Made by a program: the position numbers and the translations under genes
Shown: piece by piece, positions 1 to 8,597 of the stretch
Numbering within the stretch: position 1 is the stretch's first letter
Layout: the number at the start of each line of letters is the position of its first letter
NCBI RefSeq assembly: GCF_900101395.1
Contig: NZ_FMZO01000008.1
Span: 62,001 to 126,000 of the forward strand
Source: Niabella drilacis
GTDB lineage: Bacteria > Bacteroidota > Bacteroidia > Chitinophagales > Chitinophagaceae
Direction of reading: 5' to 3'
DNA length: 64,000 bases
Notes under the pieces: generated by a model
Databases searched by the model: none
What the model was told of the DNA's origin: nothing
What the model saw: the letters and a program-made list of their open reading frames with translations, nothing else

Positions 1-165
1 GTAGTTTCTGCAAGGAACAATCGCCCATTGACACACCCTCTGATTATCAGACATAAAAATAGATCTAATGTCAAACATTAAATGTCAAACAAAAAACCTA
101 TCCGTGGTCGGGGAGATGTGAAACACGGATCTAACCTGAAACTTTAAACCTGAAACACAATAACC
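1..165. repeat. Intergenic leader with a dispersed repeat module
   Basis: No gene is visible before the first ATG at 166. Positions 121-160 hold a module of the form ACGGATCTAACC followed by TGAAACTTTAAACC. The same module, partly rearranged, recurs at 15267-15315 on this strand and at 10888-10920, 10970-11010 and 53229-53289 on the other strand. Just upstream, 61-90 contains two nearby copies of ATGTCAAAC. I see no clear TAnnTTTG promoter box here. Confidence 0.5.
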
Positions 166-621
166 ATGATTAAAAAACAACTACTACCCCTGGGCCTTGC
201 ACTTGTTTTTTTTGCCTGTAAAAAAGATACAAAAGTGAACGATCCGCTTTTAGGAAAGTGGTATTATGCCCGGTCGGTGATTTATTCCGGAAAGGATGGT
301 AAAGTACTAAAGCAGACCGAGGGAGACGCCTGCGAAAAAAAGACCTATTACGAATTCTTATCCGGGGGTGTTTTGAACAATGAGGGATATGCGCAAATAG
401 GCGCTAAGTGTGAGTCTACGGGTTTTGGTCTGGATCATTATAAGTACGATGCCTCTGCAAAAAAAATGATCGCCTGGTTTGAAGAAAATGGTGCGGATCA
501 TCCCACTTATAATGAGCCGGTGCACAGCATTGCTGCAACGCAACTGGAGCTTCAATGGAATCAAAAAGATGCGGATGGTGATGGGGTAGCTGATTTGTAT
601 GTGAATGTGTATGTAAAGTAA
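166..621 (+). CDS. Small lipoprotein, lipocalin-like
   Basis: The 151-residue product has a short hydrophobic start ending in a lipobox with Cys18 (FFAC), so it should be an outer-membrane-anchored or periplasmic lipoprotein. The mature part opens with LLGKWYYARS, the kind of G-x-W start seen in lipocalin-like lipoproteins of Bacteroidota, and contains two further Cys that could form a disulfide. Near the C-terminus is an acidic DADGDGVAD stretch that resembles a calcium-binding loop. It stands alone, followed by a convergent operon. The lipocalin link is an inference from a short motif; the ligand is unknown. Confidence 0.6.
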   Translation: MIKKQLLPLGLALVFFACKKDTKVNDPLLGKWYYARSVIYSGKDGKVLKQTEGDACEKKTYYEFLSGGVLNNEGYAQIGAKCESTGFGLDHYKYDASAKKMIAWFEENGADHPTYNEPVHSIAATQLELQWNQKDADGDGVADLYVNVYVK

Positions 622-674
622 CAGGGCGGAAAATAGACCGCTGCCCGGAACGGAACAGTTGCCTGGTAAAAGAG

Positions 675-1232
675 TTATCCTTTGGTATGCGCCAGGATAA
701 ATGCCTTGCGCAGATCAGGCGTTCCTGTTGGCACGTCCAGCACCTGGTAGCGATAACGGGTATAAATGGCTTTCATTTGTCCGTACGTTAAAACAGCTTC
801 TTTCCAGTTTTGTTTGCGTTCTTCATCAGTAGTGTAAATTTCCTTCCAGGGAGGCAGGATGAACACGGTGTTGTTGTATAAGTGCGCGCGCGCGATGGCG
901 TCCATTGCAGCCGAAATGCCCTGCCCCGTCATAACAGCGTGGCATAAAGTATCTGGTATGCCACGGTCAAAAAAGAAAAGGCTTTCTCCGCTACTCTTTG
1001 CCTGTTCCTTTACTGCCAGGTAACTTTGTACAGACCGGTGCAGCATCTGTTCGGTGTAAAGCTGCTGGTTGGTCCAGGGCAGGGCGGTTCCTCCGGTCAG
1101 CACCTGTTCCTGTATAATGGCCCGCGCTACTTCAGCCACCGTATTAAAGCCGGCTTGTTCCAGGGCTGTAAGCAATGTGGTCTTCCCGGAGCCGGGCCCA
1201 CCTGTAAGGATATAAAAACGGTCGGTGATCAT
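675..1232 (-). CDS. P-loop NTPase, AAA_28 / TTD14-like
   Basis: The 185-residue protein starts with a Walker A motif, GGPGSGKTT at residues 11-19, and has a Walker B-like FFFDRGIPDTL around residues 87-97. This fits the small soluble AAA_28-type ATPases, which look like nucleoside or nicotinamide-riboside kinases but mostly lack a proven substrate. Its ATG overlaps the stop of the upstream dipeptidase gene by the four bases ATGA, so the two are translationally coupled. There is no signal peptide, so it is cytoplasmic. The family assignment is good; the reaction is unknown. Confidence 0.8.
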   Translation of the reverse strand: MITDRFYILTGGPGSGKTTLLTALEQAGFNTVAEVARAIIQEQVLTGGTALPWTNQQLYTEQMLHRSVQSYLAVKEQAKSSGESLFFFDRGIPDTLCHAVMTGQGISAAMDAIARAHLYNNTVFILPPWKEIYTTDEERKQNWKEAVLTYGQMKAIYTRYRYQVLDVPTGTPDLRKAFILAHTKG

Positions 1233-1924
1233 CGGCTCAGTTTATTGAGTTGACGAAATGAAAGGTCCAGCACATCAAAGTTACCGGTTGCGTAGGTATA
1301 ATGCCACCATTCTGAATCCAGCGCTTTAAATCCATGCTGCTGCATTACGGTTCTCAATTGCTCCCGGTTGCGGAGCACCTGCGGCGGCAATGCGGTAAAG
1401 CTGTGATGCGCACTGTCGGTAAAATTGTCAAACCCTGTACCCATCGGCAGTTCCTTCCCTGTTTTCAGATCCGTTAATGTAAGGTCCACTGCCGTTCCGC
1501 GGTTGTGATTGCTTCCTTTTGCCGGATTGGCCACATAGCGTTCGTCCTTTACCAGCTCCCAGAATTTTTCGGAAACGGAAAAGGGACGGTAGGCATCAAA
1601 GATTTTAAGCCCCAATCCCTGCCGGTTCAATTCTTTCTGCACGGCGGCCAATGCTTCGGCTGCCGGCCTGCGCATGAAGGTAGTACGGGTGCGGTGCGGG
1701 TACATTTGCCGGTGCATAAAATTATGGGTGGTGGCATAGCGGAGGTCGTAAACCAGGCCCGGTATATGGCTTTTTAATTCCAGCATACGGTTATCCGCGT
1801 TTTTGCGAAGGGCCTCCCGGTAATCTTCACCAGACCGCAGCACCCTGAAGGAATAGGACTGAGCCGGGCACCAGAGTGCCATGCAACAGGCGATAACAAA
1901 ACAGGGCCATTTGTAAAAAGACAT
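1229..1924 (-). CDS. D-alanyl-D-alanine dipeptidase, VanX/DdpX family (M15D)
   Basis: The 231-residue protein has an N-terminal signal sequence (hydrophobic to about residue 22) and the zinc-peptidase signature of family M15: SNHNRGTAVD carries the first His and Asp ligands, and EWWHY carries the catalytic Glu and last His ligand. The VanX-type Arg lies in the YDLRYAT segment. These enzymes cleave D-Ala-D-Ala in the periplasm. Outside vancomycin-resistance clusters they serve peptidoglycan turnover, which is more likely here because there are no van ligase genes nearby. It is the first gene of a two-gene operon with the P-loop NTPase. The precise dipeptide substrate is inferred. Confidence 0.88.
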   Translation of the reverse strand: MSFYKWPCFVIACCMALWCPAQSYSFRVLRSGEDYREALRKNADNRMLELKSHIPGLVYDLRYATTHNFMHRQMYPHRTRTTFMRRPAAEALAAVQKELNRQGLGLKIFDAYRPFSVSEKFWELVKDERYVANPAKGSNHNRGTAVDLTLTDLKTGKELPMGTGFDNFTDSAHHSFTALPPQVLRNREQLRTVMQQHGFKALDSEWWHYTYATGNFDVLDLSFRQLNKLSR

Positions 1925-1976
1925 TATTGCTTGATTATATTTCAGGATCTGCGGCTGCAGGATACAGCAGCGGTTA

Positions 1977-1984
1977 CAAATTTA
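1977..1984 (-). promoter_or_regulatory. Candidate -7 box for the dipeptidase operon
   Basis: Read on the minus strand this is TAAATTTG, a full match to the Bacteroidota -7 consensus TAnnTTTG, about 50 bases before the dipeptidase ATG. No good -33 TTG is visible at the usual distance, so the call rests on one box. Confidence 0.4.
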
Positions 1985-2710
1985 TAAAAATTATGGTTGC
2001 GGAATATTTTAATAGGGGGTATCACATTTTTCAAAAACAAATATCTTCCATTGGCCCAGCGGGGAAGGGTATTCCACCTCCGCCAGCGACGATCATGCGG
2101 ACACATCTTTTGAAATGTGATACAACAATTTGATCATAGCAAAGGATTCCTCAATTATGCTGAGCGGATGCCTCCCCATTGTTGTGCCGGGCTTTTCATA
2201 AGTAACATAACTATCAAAACGGCGATGATGAAGACTTCAGAGAAATCAGAATGAAGCTTTTTCTTTTCGACGCTTCTGATAAATCGCATATGCGTCAAAT
2301 TAGTGAACATAACCTTAAAGACCCATATTGTTAGATCAAGAACGGTTGCTGAAATTTCTGCTTTCAATCCCGGGATTAGTGCTCCGGATGGAGCATCGTG
2401 TTTATAGCAATGTTTCATTATTGGGGTCGGGCTCCTGGGACGCCCCGTGTTGCGCGGCACCCTATGGGGCCGGTTGCTCTATGATTACGGTTCTATAAAC
2501 ACGTGGCGCCCACATCCTTATATACCGGTTTTATACCTTTCACCTTAAACTGGTTCTTTGAATGTTTTTGCCCTTCATTATTTTATCTTAGTTGAACAAA
2601 CGCTTTATTAGAAGCATCCGTTAAAAAATATTATGCACCCTTTTAATAAAGGACCTGATACCTGAACGGTGGCTGGCAGGCCCCGTTGACTAAGGGAAGA
2701 AGTATACGCC
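1985..2710. other. Gene-free stretch holding a degraded repeat copy
   Basis: More than 700 bases carry no convincing gene. Short open frames exist on both strands (for example 1927-2133 and 2155-2460), but they have no recognisable product, and the longer one runs through repeat DNA. The only structured part is the degraded palindromic element at 2381-2503. The far right, 2520-2700, is AT-rich and featureless. Confidence 0.6.
2381..2503. repeat. Degraded copy of the palindromic element
   Basis: This segment shares the core of the two intact elements at 33509 and 62279. It has a GCTCC/GGAGC hairpin (2381-2394) and the 11-base arm CGTGTTTATAG at 2397-2407, with its exact reverse complement at 2493-2503. 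Between the arms is different GC-rich hairpin DNA. I could not find the 16-bp terminal repeats or a target duplication, so it is either a decayed copy or a related shorter unit. Confidence 0.6.
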
Positions 2711-3592
2711 TTACTTTTCTAATTCCTGCAAAACAAGTGTTCTGTTTGCAGAACCGGCAATACCCAGCCCGTTTACGATATTTGAATAGATGGTCACCTT
2801 TTCATAAAGGGGGTCGTCGTTGCGCAACTGCTGCAATTGTATACTTTTAAAATACAGGTACGCCTCTTTTGAAAGTGCGGATAATTGGATGGCGATCTTA
2901 TCAAAATCACCGGGATACCTGCTTTTAACTTGAACGGTAAATCTTTGTCCGTTGAAGGGACCATCATCAAAATAATGAGCGCCTGCCGGATCGGGTGTGA
3001 TAAAATCGTCAAAGATGCCGCCTTCCTGTGTTTTTAAGTTTTCGATAATAAAGGCAACCGGTTTTTGGCGGTCCGGAACTCCGTTGTGCACCGGGAAAAT
3101 GTGCAGCTGGTAGTAATCATGTGTGCCGGCCCGGTCATTTATTGTAAAGCTGATCTTATACGTTTTATTACCGAAACCGTCTCCTTCGGTCCGGTAGGCC
3201 CTGCCCGGGATGGCTTCAGGCTTTGCAGGAATGATCGTTGTCCCGTTAAGGAGCTGATCTTTCAGCTTTGCCTCTATGCGCAGTTTTTGCCCGGCTGCTG
3301 GCTTATAGGTTGAAAAGTACTGGTAAGATTGCGGGGTTTCCCGGCCGGTCAGCGTTTCTGTAAAAACATCGTCTACAAATAAGCGGACCGTTGCATCTTT
3401 AATAGCAGGATAGTCTTTACCGGCCTCAAGGACGGGCCTGGAATACGACAGGTCTGCAGCAAAGGTCGTGTCGCTGGTGATGATCGTGGTCATTACCGGC
3501 ATTGCCCTATCGGGCGGGATGTTGATCCTTACTCCTTTTGTGCAGGCGGCCAGAAGGCTGCAACCAACTAAAAAGGGAACATATGCTCTCAT
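2711..3592 (-). CDS. DUF4249 lipoprotein, partner of TonB receptor
   Basis: This 293-residue protein belongs to the DUF4249 family, which in Bacteroidota is regularly encoded right after a TonB-dependent receptor with a carboxypeptidase-like domain. The upstream neighbour here is exactly that. I place the start at 3592. From there the product begins MRAYVPFLVG and reaches a lipobox with Cys17 (LLAAC). An upstream in-frame ATG at 3619 would overlap the receptor gene and put charged residues before the signal. The protein is likely a surface or periplasmic lipoprotein that works with the receptor in uptake or sensing; no ligand is known. Confidence 0.82.
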   Translation of the reverse strand: MRAYVPFLVGCSLLAACTKGVRINIPPDRAMPVMTTIITSDTTFAADLSYSRPVLEAGKDYPAIKDATVRLFVDDVFTETLTGRETPQSYQYFSTYKPAAGQKLRIEAKLKDQLLNGTTIIPAKPEAIPGRAYRTEGDGFGNKTYKISFTINDRAGTHDYYQLHIFPVHNGVPDRQKPVAFIIENLKTQEGGIFDDFITPDPAGAHYFDDGPFNGQRFTVQVKSRYPGDFDKIAIQLSALSKEAYLYFKSIQLQQLRNDDPLYEKVTIYSNIVNGLGIAGSANRTLVLQELEK

Positions 3593-3602
3593 AACGCTTT
3601 TT

Positions 3603-5981
3603 TTAAAATTTAAATCCATAACTGATGCTGGGCATAAAAGGAAAGATCCCGGTGCCCTTTAGCACTTTTGCATTGCGCATAAAATCCTGGTCAAAAGAAT
3701 AGATAACAGGATTTTTCCGGTTGTACAGGTTGTAAAAGCTGAAATCCCAGTACTTTTCAAAGCTCCGTTTCTTTTTAGACCAGGTAAAACCCATATCGAG
3801 GCGGTGATAATCCAGTAACCGGAATGCATTCCGGCCGCTGATGTATTCCCCCGAAATATAGGGAGAATAGGACTCGGGGTTAATGACTTTGTAAGTGGAT
3901 GTGGGTAGGGTAAAAGGCGCACCCGATTGAAACACCCAGTTGGCGCTAAACCGCCAGTGCTGGTTAAAATGATACATAAATACCAGGTTAAAAGCGTGTG
4001 GCCGGTCGTATTTGAAGGGGAACTCTTTGCCGTTATTGATGGTGGGAAACCGGCGGAGGGAGCGGCTGTAGGTATAGCTGGCCCAGCCGGTGGCCCGTCC
4101 GAATTTTTTCTGAAGAAACAATTCGATGCCATAGGCCTTGCCGTTACCGGTTTCTACCACCTGCTCCCAGTTTTTTACGGAGGAGCTTAAATAGCTTTCC
4201 CCGTCGAGGTATTCCGTAACGCCTTTGAAGGTTTTATAATAGGCTTCTACGCCCAGGTCCACGTCATTGTCGGTCAGGGAAGTGTTTACGCCCAGTGAAT
4301 ATTGCCGGGAGAAAAGGGGTTGGATCTGAGGGGTGGCGGGTACCCAGATATCGGTAGGTAATGAAACAGAATTATTGGCCAGTAAATGAATGTACTGGTT
4401 CATTTGAGAGTAGGCGGCGCTGATCCTTAAATTGCGGATTGGCGTGTAGTTAAGCGAAACACGCGGCTCCAGGCTTTTGTACCAGGTAGCGCCTGCTTTG
4501 AAGGTGCTGGCCCGCAGACCTGCATTGGCATTGAGTTGCTCAGAAATGGATAGATGATCCTCTGCATACACCGCAAGCTCCGGCGAGCTCTGGCGGCCGT
4601 TTGCCGTAGCCCTGGTTTGGGTAACCGTTCCGTCTGTGGTGGTTTTACGGGAGCTGGAACCGGGGCGGAATTGTTTGTAAGAGGCCGCCGCTCCAAACCG
4701 CAGTGCATGAAGGCTGCTTCGCCTGTATTCAAGATCTGTTTTAACACCGGCATCGCTCACCTGCGACCGGTACTGGCCATCCTCGATAGTACGCACATTT
4801 TTATCAAGGGCATTATTGTAATAGTCCGTGCGGATCTTATAATCCGTGGCATACACCGTGGTGTTGGCAAAGATCCGGGGGGAGAATACATGGTTCCACC
4901 GGAGGCTGCCGCTGATATTTTGCCAGCCCATACGGGCAATGTTCTCATCAAAATGATCGTAGTTTTTCAGATCCGTGGTCGTTTTGAACCGATAGTTGTC
5001 GTTGCTGGTAAAAAAGCTGGCATATAACCGGTCCTTGGGCGATAAGATATAATTCAACTTTGCATTGATGTCATAAAAATACAAACCCATTTTACGTTTT
5101 TCTTCTGCAGTGTTGGTAAGCCCGATAATGGGCGCTGCCAGCAGGTCCCAGTAGGTGCGCCTTGCGGAGATGAGGAACGAACTTTTGTCTTTTTGAACCG
5201 GTCCTTCAAATAAAACCTTTGACGCCAACATACCCACCGATCCTTCACCGGCCAGTTTTTTCATGTTGCCATCTTTGGTGGCGAGGTCAACAACGGATGA
5301 TAAGCGTTCTCCGAAACGCGCGGGGAAGTTCCCTTTGTAAATGCTTACATCTTTTATGGCATCGCCGTTAAAAGGAGAGAAGATCCCGCCCAGGTGCGTG
5401 GGATTGTACACCGGGATGCCATCCAGTAAAAAAAGCGTCTGATCGGGGCTGCCGCCTCTTACGATCAGCCCGGTAGTGCCTTCCATACCCTGGGTGATGC
5501 CCGGCAGTGTTTGCATGACTTTTAACGGGTCGTTATCGCCCAGGAATTTCGGCATCTTTTTTACCAGGCTGCCCGAAAGCTTTAGCTGGCCGATATTGTT
5601 GGTAGCGATGCGGTTTTCGTTGCTGGTTACGATCACTTCATCTTCCTGTACCACCTCCGGCACCAGTTTTACAATAACCGTTTTTAACCCTGCCGGATCA
5701 ATAGTGATCGTTTTGCTTTCATAGCCGGCATAGCTGCAGGTAAGTACGAGGCTGCTGCCATGCGGAGCCGTTAGCGAAAAATACCCGAACGCATTGGTTG
5801 TGGCAACCGGTTTGCTTTGATCCGTGGTCGCCGATAAGGTTGCACCAATAAGCCGTTCCCCGGTTACGGAGTCCTCTACATAACCGTAGAGGGAGATGCG
5901 TGGCGTTTGGGCAGGGCAGATCAACGTATTCAATGCAGCAACGGTTATTAACAAAGTGAACAGTGCTGTTTGCGGTTTCAA
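3603..5981 (-). CDS. TonB-dependent receptor with carboxypeptidase-like domain
   Basis: The 792-residue protein has a signal peptide (to about residue 25), a CarboxypepD_reg-like beta-sandwich at roughly residues 30-110, a plug domain at about 120-240 (with LIVRGGSPDQTLFLLDGIPVY), and a long beta-barrel ending in an aromatic residue (SYGFKF), as expected for BAM-inserted proteins. It should be an outer-membrane active transporter. It is shorter than SusC proteins and lacks a SusD partner; instead the DUF4249 gene follows. It is separate from the two PULs in this window. Substrate cannot be read from sequence. Confidence 0.9.
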   Translation of the reverse strand: MKPQTALFTLLITVAALNTLICPAQTPRISLYGYVEDSVTGERLIGATLSATTDQSKPVATTNAFGYFSLTAPHGSSLVLTCSYAGYESKTITIDPAGLKTVIVKLVPEVVQEDEVIVTSNENRIATNNIGQLKLSGSLVKKMPKFLGDNDPLKVMQTLPGITQGMEGTTGLIVRGGSPDQTLFLLDGIPVYNPTHLGGIFSPFNGDAIKDVSIYKGNFPARFGERLSSVVDLATKDGNMKKLAGEGSVGMLASKVLFEGPVQKDKSSFLISARRTYWDLLAAPIIGLTNTAEEKRKMGLYFYDINAKLNYILSPKDRLYASFFTSNDNYRFKTTTDLKNYDHFDENIARMGWQNISGSLRWNHVFSPRIFANTTVYATDYKIRTDYYNNALDKNVRTIEDGQYRSQVSDAGVKTDLEYRRSSLHALRFGAAASYKQFRPGSSSRKTTTDGTVTQTRATANGRQSSPELAVYAEDHLSISEQLNANAGLRASTFKAGATWYKSLEPRVSLNYTPIRNLRISAAYSQMNQYIHLLANNSVSLPTDIWVPATPQIQPLFSRQYSLGVNTSLTDNDVDLGVEAYYKTFKGVTEYLDGESYLSSSVKNWEQVVETGNGKAYGIELFLQKKFGRATGWASYTYSRSLRRFPTINNGKEFPFKYDRPHAFNLVFMYHFNQHWRFSANWVFQSGAPFTLPTSTYKVINPESYSPYISGEYISGRNAFRLLDYHRLDMGFTWSKKKRSFEKYWDFSFYNLYNRKNPVIYSFDQDFMRNAKVLKGTGIFPFMPSISYGFKF

Positions 5982-6035
5982 GAAGCTGGTTTTAGGTGAT
6001 CAATTAAAATTTATGTACGGGGAACTCCTGAAAGC

Positions 6036-6602
6036 TTAAAAACGATACTTAAGACCGATGCCGGTAGTCCACTGTGGCTGTTTGAGATATTGATTGCCAT
6101 AGATGCCGGCTTGCGGATCTAAAGTGAGGCGTTTATTCAACCGGACCGGTTTGCTCGCCTTTAATAAATAGCCAAGAGCAGGTTGGCCGGGATCTTTTTT
6201 CATACCCTGGGAAAGAGCTGCTGTTTTACTGCCGGGGGGAAGGCTTGTTTGGATATTTAAGGAAGGGCCTGCTGCAACGTCTATGATCTTTGTGTGCAGC
6301 CGGTAGAGCAGAGGAAGGGTAAACAGATGGTAATAGGTTTTCTTCGGTTTAAGATCCGTGCCGCCTGTTGTGGCAGCGGCTACCAGGCTTGCGTAACTGA
6401 CTCCGGTTTCTATGCCGCTATAGAACGAAATACGATGCTCATAACTGATATGGAGCGAAGGACGTGCACCCATTCCATCAATCCATTGAACCCCGGGGCT
6501 GATGCCGATGCTGTTCTTTTGAAGCTCCGTTTGCGCACGGGCGTTAAAGGAAAACAGGGATAGCCCCAATAAACAGAAAGCAGGAAATAGTAATTTCTTC
6601 AC
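6036..6602 (-). CDS. Small outer-membrane beta-barrel protein
   Basis: The 188-residue product has a clear signal peptide with an ARAQ cleavage site near residue 24, alternating beta-strand pattern throughout, and a C-terminal KYRF, the aromatic end typical of outer-membrane barrels. Its size fits an eight-strand barrel. It lies 54 bases upstream of the TonB receptor and may share its transcript. A 19-base motif upstream (6715-6733) matches one in front of the DUF5683 gene. No specific function is recognised. Confidence 0.7.
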   Translation of the reverse strand: MKKLLFPAFCLLGLSLFSFNARAQTELQKNSIGISPGVQWIDGMGARPSLHISYEHRISFYSGIETGVSYASLVAAATTGGTDLKPKKTYYHLFTLPLLYRLHTKIIDVAAGPSLNIQTSLPPGSKTAALSQGMKKDPGQPALGYLLKASKPVRLNKRLTLDPQAGIYGNQYLKQPQWTTGIGLKYRF

Positions 6603-6714
6603 AAGTTTTAAGTTTTGAAAAAGTAAATGATTGTTCGTTTCAGATCAGCAGCGGTTCTTCAAAAATGCTGCCGGGCAAAAATATGGGCAAAAGATAAATA
6701 GTGACCGAAAGGAT

Positions 6715-6733
6715 ACTGAAAAACTAAGTTAAA
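6715..6733. promoter_or_regulatory. Shared 19-base upstream motif, copy 1
   Basis: The sequence ACTGAAAAACTAAGTTAAA lies 113 bases before the ATG of the small barrel gene at 6602. It agrees in 18 of 19 positions with a second copy at 7635-7653, which sits 124 bases before the DUF5683 gene in the same orientation. The core AACTAAGTT is a palindrome. On the minus strand it also contains TAGTTTTT, close to a -7 box. Confidence 0.5.
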
Positions 6734-6818
6734 ATCTGTGTACTCCTTTAGCTGCTTCATTCCGGTAAATTTAACGGAGGACACCGGCTGCGATGGTGAA
6801 GATGACGATGTGATTTTT

Positions 6819-7511
6819 TTATTGAAGCTGCATTGCCAGGCCTATTCCCATTTTGGTATCCTGGTTTAAAGGTGGCGGTTGTACTTGTAAAGATAATTTA
6901 GAGCCAACATTAAAGCCGCTCAGGTGCGCATCAACGGTTGCATCCACAACATTTAAAGCCCAACCTATTAAAAAGAATACGAGCGCATAATCCATGTCCT
7001 GCCTGAATGCACCTCTTCTGCTCTGAAGCCCGTTCCCATTAATTCCGCCCGTTAAAAAGAACGGCCGTTTAAGCCGCTCATATACCTTCGCAAAATTGGG
7101 CCCGGTAAGACTATCGGTTCCGTTTTGAATATTAAACGCAACGTTATAGGCGTATTGAAAGCGTTTAAACCATTTATAATTATAAACAAAAAGGCCTGCA
7201 GTGGTGCCTAATTCTGCATAAACAATAGGTGCTTTCCAGGCTTTCCGATTATAAACCTGCCCCCAGCCCGGCAAAATAATGGAGCGCCACATGGCCTTAT
7301 TGGGGTCCCGGAATCCCGGGTCTTTCAGGGCGATACTATCAATATAAATATCTTTGTTTCTTCTTTTTGATGCGTGTATTCTGGTTGCAGGAAAAACAGT
7401 ATGCCCGGGTTTATGGGCGGAGATTAATGAGTCTGCACTTTGAGCGTTTGTATTCAAACTCACAAGCGAAGTAAACGGGAAAAGAAATAATAATTTATAA
7501 GGTTGCAGCAT
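6819..7511 (-). CDS. DUF5683 domain protein
   Basis: The 230-residue protein has a signal peptide (cut near residue 23) and the DUF5683 core, with the segment DPNKAMWRSIILPGWGQVYN at about residues 70-90, followed by two hydrophobic helices. Members are widespread envelope proteins of Bacteroidota without a proven role; many lie near cell-division or chromosome-partition genes, but not here. It is transcribed away from the TetR gene at 7791, with one copy of the shared 19-base motif between them. Confidence 0.8.
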   Translation of the reverse strand: MLQPYKLLFLFPFTSLVSLNTNAQSADSLISAHKPGHTVFPATRIHASKRRNKDIYIDSIALKDPGFRDPNKAMWRSIILPGWGQVYNRKAWKAPIVYAELGTTAGLFVYNYKWFKRFQYAYNVAFNIQNGTDSLTGPNFAKVYERLKRPFFLTGGINGNGLQSRRGAFRQDMDYALVFFLIGWALNVVDATVDAHLSGFNVGSKLSLQVQPPPLNQDTKMGIGLAMQLQ

Positions 7512-7634
7512 GATAGATCTGAAATTTATTCCGCCACCCGGATGGTTCCTGAACAGGCATCACTCATGATATATGAAGATGGATCTGCGGCGAGGACGAA
7601 AATATTGGGAAATTTTATAAGTTCCCGGTTGGGC

Positions 7635-7653
7635 ACTAAAAAACTAAGTTAAA
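7635..7653. promoter_or_regulatory. Shared 19-base upstream motif, copy 2
   Basis: ACTAAAAAACTAAGTTAAA lies between the divergent DUF5683 and TetR genes. It differs from the copy at 6715-6733 at a single position. The palindromic core AACTAAGTT could be an operator for the neighbouring TetR protein, or the site may be a shared promoter. Confidence 0.5.
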
Positions 7654-7747
7654 TTTGAATTGCGCAATAAAGGTCCGGGCACTTTTTCGTGGTATAGGTA
7701 ACGCACTCCGGAATTGTTTTTGCAGCACGAGTCAACAGTGAGTACGA

Positions 7748-7769
7748 TATCTTTACACGTTAAATGTGT
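7748..7769 (+). promoter_or_regulatory. Candidate TetR promoter and operator
   Basis: TATCTTTA at 7748-7755 matches the -7 consensus TAnnTTTG in seven of eight positions. It runs directly into ACACGTTAAATGTGT (7755-7769), a 15-base imperfect inverted repeat with ACAC/GTGT ends, 21 bases before the TetR ATG. The placement fits autorepression, but no second copy of this palindrome was found. Confidence 0.35.
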
Positions 7770-7790
7770 GGACCATAAACAGGACAAAAA

Positions 7791-8432
7791 ATGACAAATA
7801 AGATCAGGATCCGCGACAAAGAGCGGACGCGGCAAAAGCTTATTAAAACCGTTGGTAAGATACTTGCTAAAGAAGGGCATGCTGCTTTAAAGATCAATAA
7901 GATCGCTTCCGTTTCCGGGGTGAATAAAAAACTCATTTATGATAATTTCGGGAGCCTGGACGGGTTACTGAAGGCATACCTTCAGCAGGTTGATTTCTGG
8001 AAAATTGAGGAGCAAAAAATGCGGACTTCAGACGGAACAATACTGCCGGAAATTACAAAGGATTTTATGTACTCCCTGCTGAAATCGGACTTTGAATATT
8101 TTGCAGCCTCAAAGGAAATGCAGAAGATCGTGCTTTGGGGGATCAGTGAGCCTAACAAAATTATCCGGGCATTAACGGATGAACGGGAAGCGCTGGGTGA
8201 AAAGGTATTTGAAAAAGCAGATCCCATTTTCCGGGATTCAGCAGTGGATCTCAGGGCGGTTACCGGTATACTGGTTTCGGCGATCTACTATATGGTATTA
8301 CATGCCAGGACAAATGGGAGTAAGATCTGCGGAATTGATCTGTCCCGGGAAAGCGGGCGGCACCGCATCCTGGATGCGATGGGAACGATCCTTGATCATA
8401 CGTACCGGCAGGCAGAACAGGTCGGCGGATAA
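7791..8432 (+). CDS. TetR/AcrR family regulator
   Basis: The 213-residue protein has an N-terminal TetR helix-turn-helix at about residues 10-55 (INKIASVSGVNKKLIYDNF is the recognition region) and an all-helical ligand domain after it. Such proteins are usually ligand-released repressors of themselves and of neighbours. Candidate targets are its own promoter (palindrome at 7755-7769) and the divergent DUF5683 gene. The effector is unknown. Confidence 0.85.
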   Translation: MTNKIRIRDKERTRQKLIKTVGKILAKEGHAALKINKIASVSGVNKKLIYDNFGSLDGLLKAYLQQVDFWKIEEQKMRTSDGTILPEITKDFMYSLLKSDFEYFAASKEMQKIVLWGISEPNKIIRALTDEREALGEKVFEKADPIFRDSAVDLRAVTGILVSAIYYMVLHARTNGSKICGIDLSRESGRHRILDAMGTILDHTYRQAEQVGG

Positions 8433-8502
8433 TTAAACGGGGCCGTTTTGCAATACACATTACGCAGTGCTTCTGTGGCAGGAAAAAAGCCCCGGCTCTG
8501 GA

Positions 8503-8534
8503 TTTTGATCTTTCCTCTTATATACATACCTTTG
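8503..8534 (+). promoter_or_regulatory. Promoter of the esterase gene
   Basis: TTTTG at 8503-8507 and TACCTTTG at 8527-8534 match the Bacteroidota -33 and -7 boxes with a 19-base spacer. Transcription should start near 8541, giving a leader of about 55 bases before the ATG at 8598. Confidence 0.6.
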
Positions 8535-8597
8535 ATATGTTCTACATAATTACATAATATATTATGCAATTCTTCACCAGGTAATTAACGATCGTAT

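Noticed and set aside
1927-2133. 68-codon frame on the plus strand
   Set aside because: No recognisable product, low coding character, and it overlaps the dipeptidase promoter region.
2155-2460. 101-codon frame on the minus strand
   Set aside because: It runs through the palindromic repeat, has no family match, and part of its product is what such a repeat encodes by chance.
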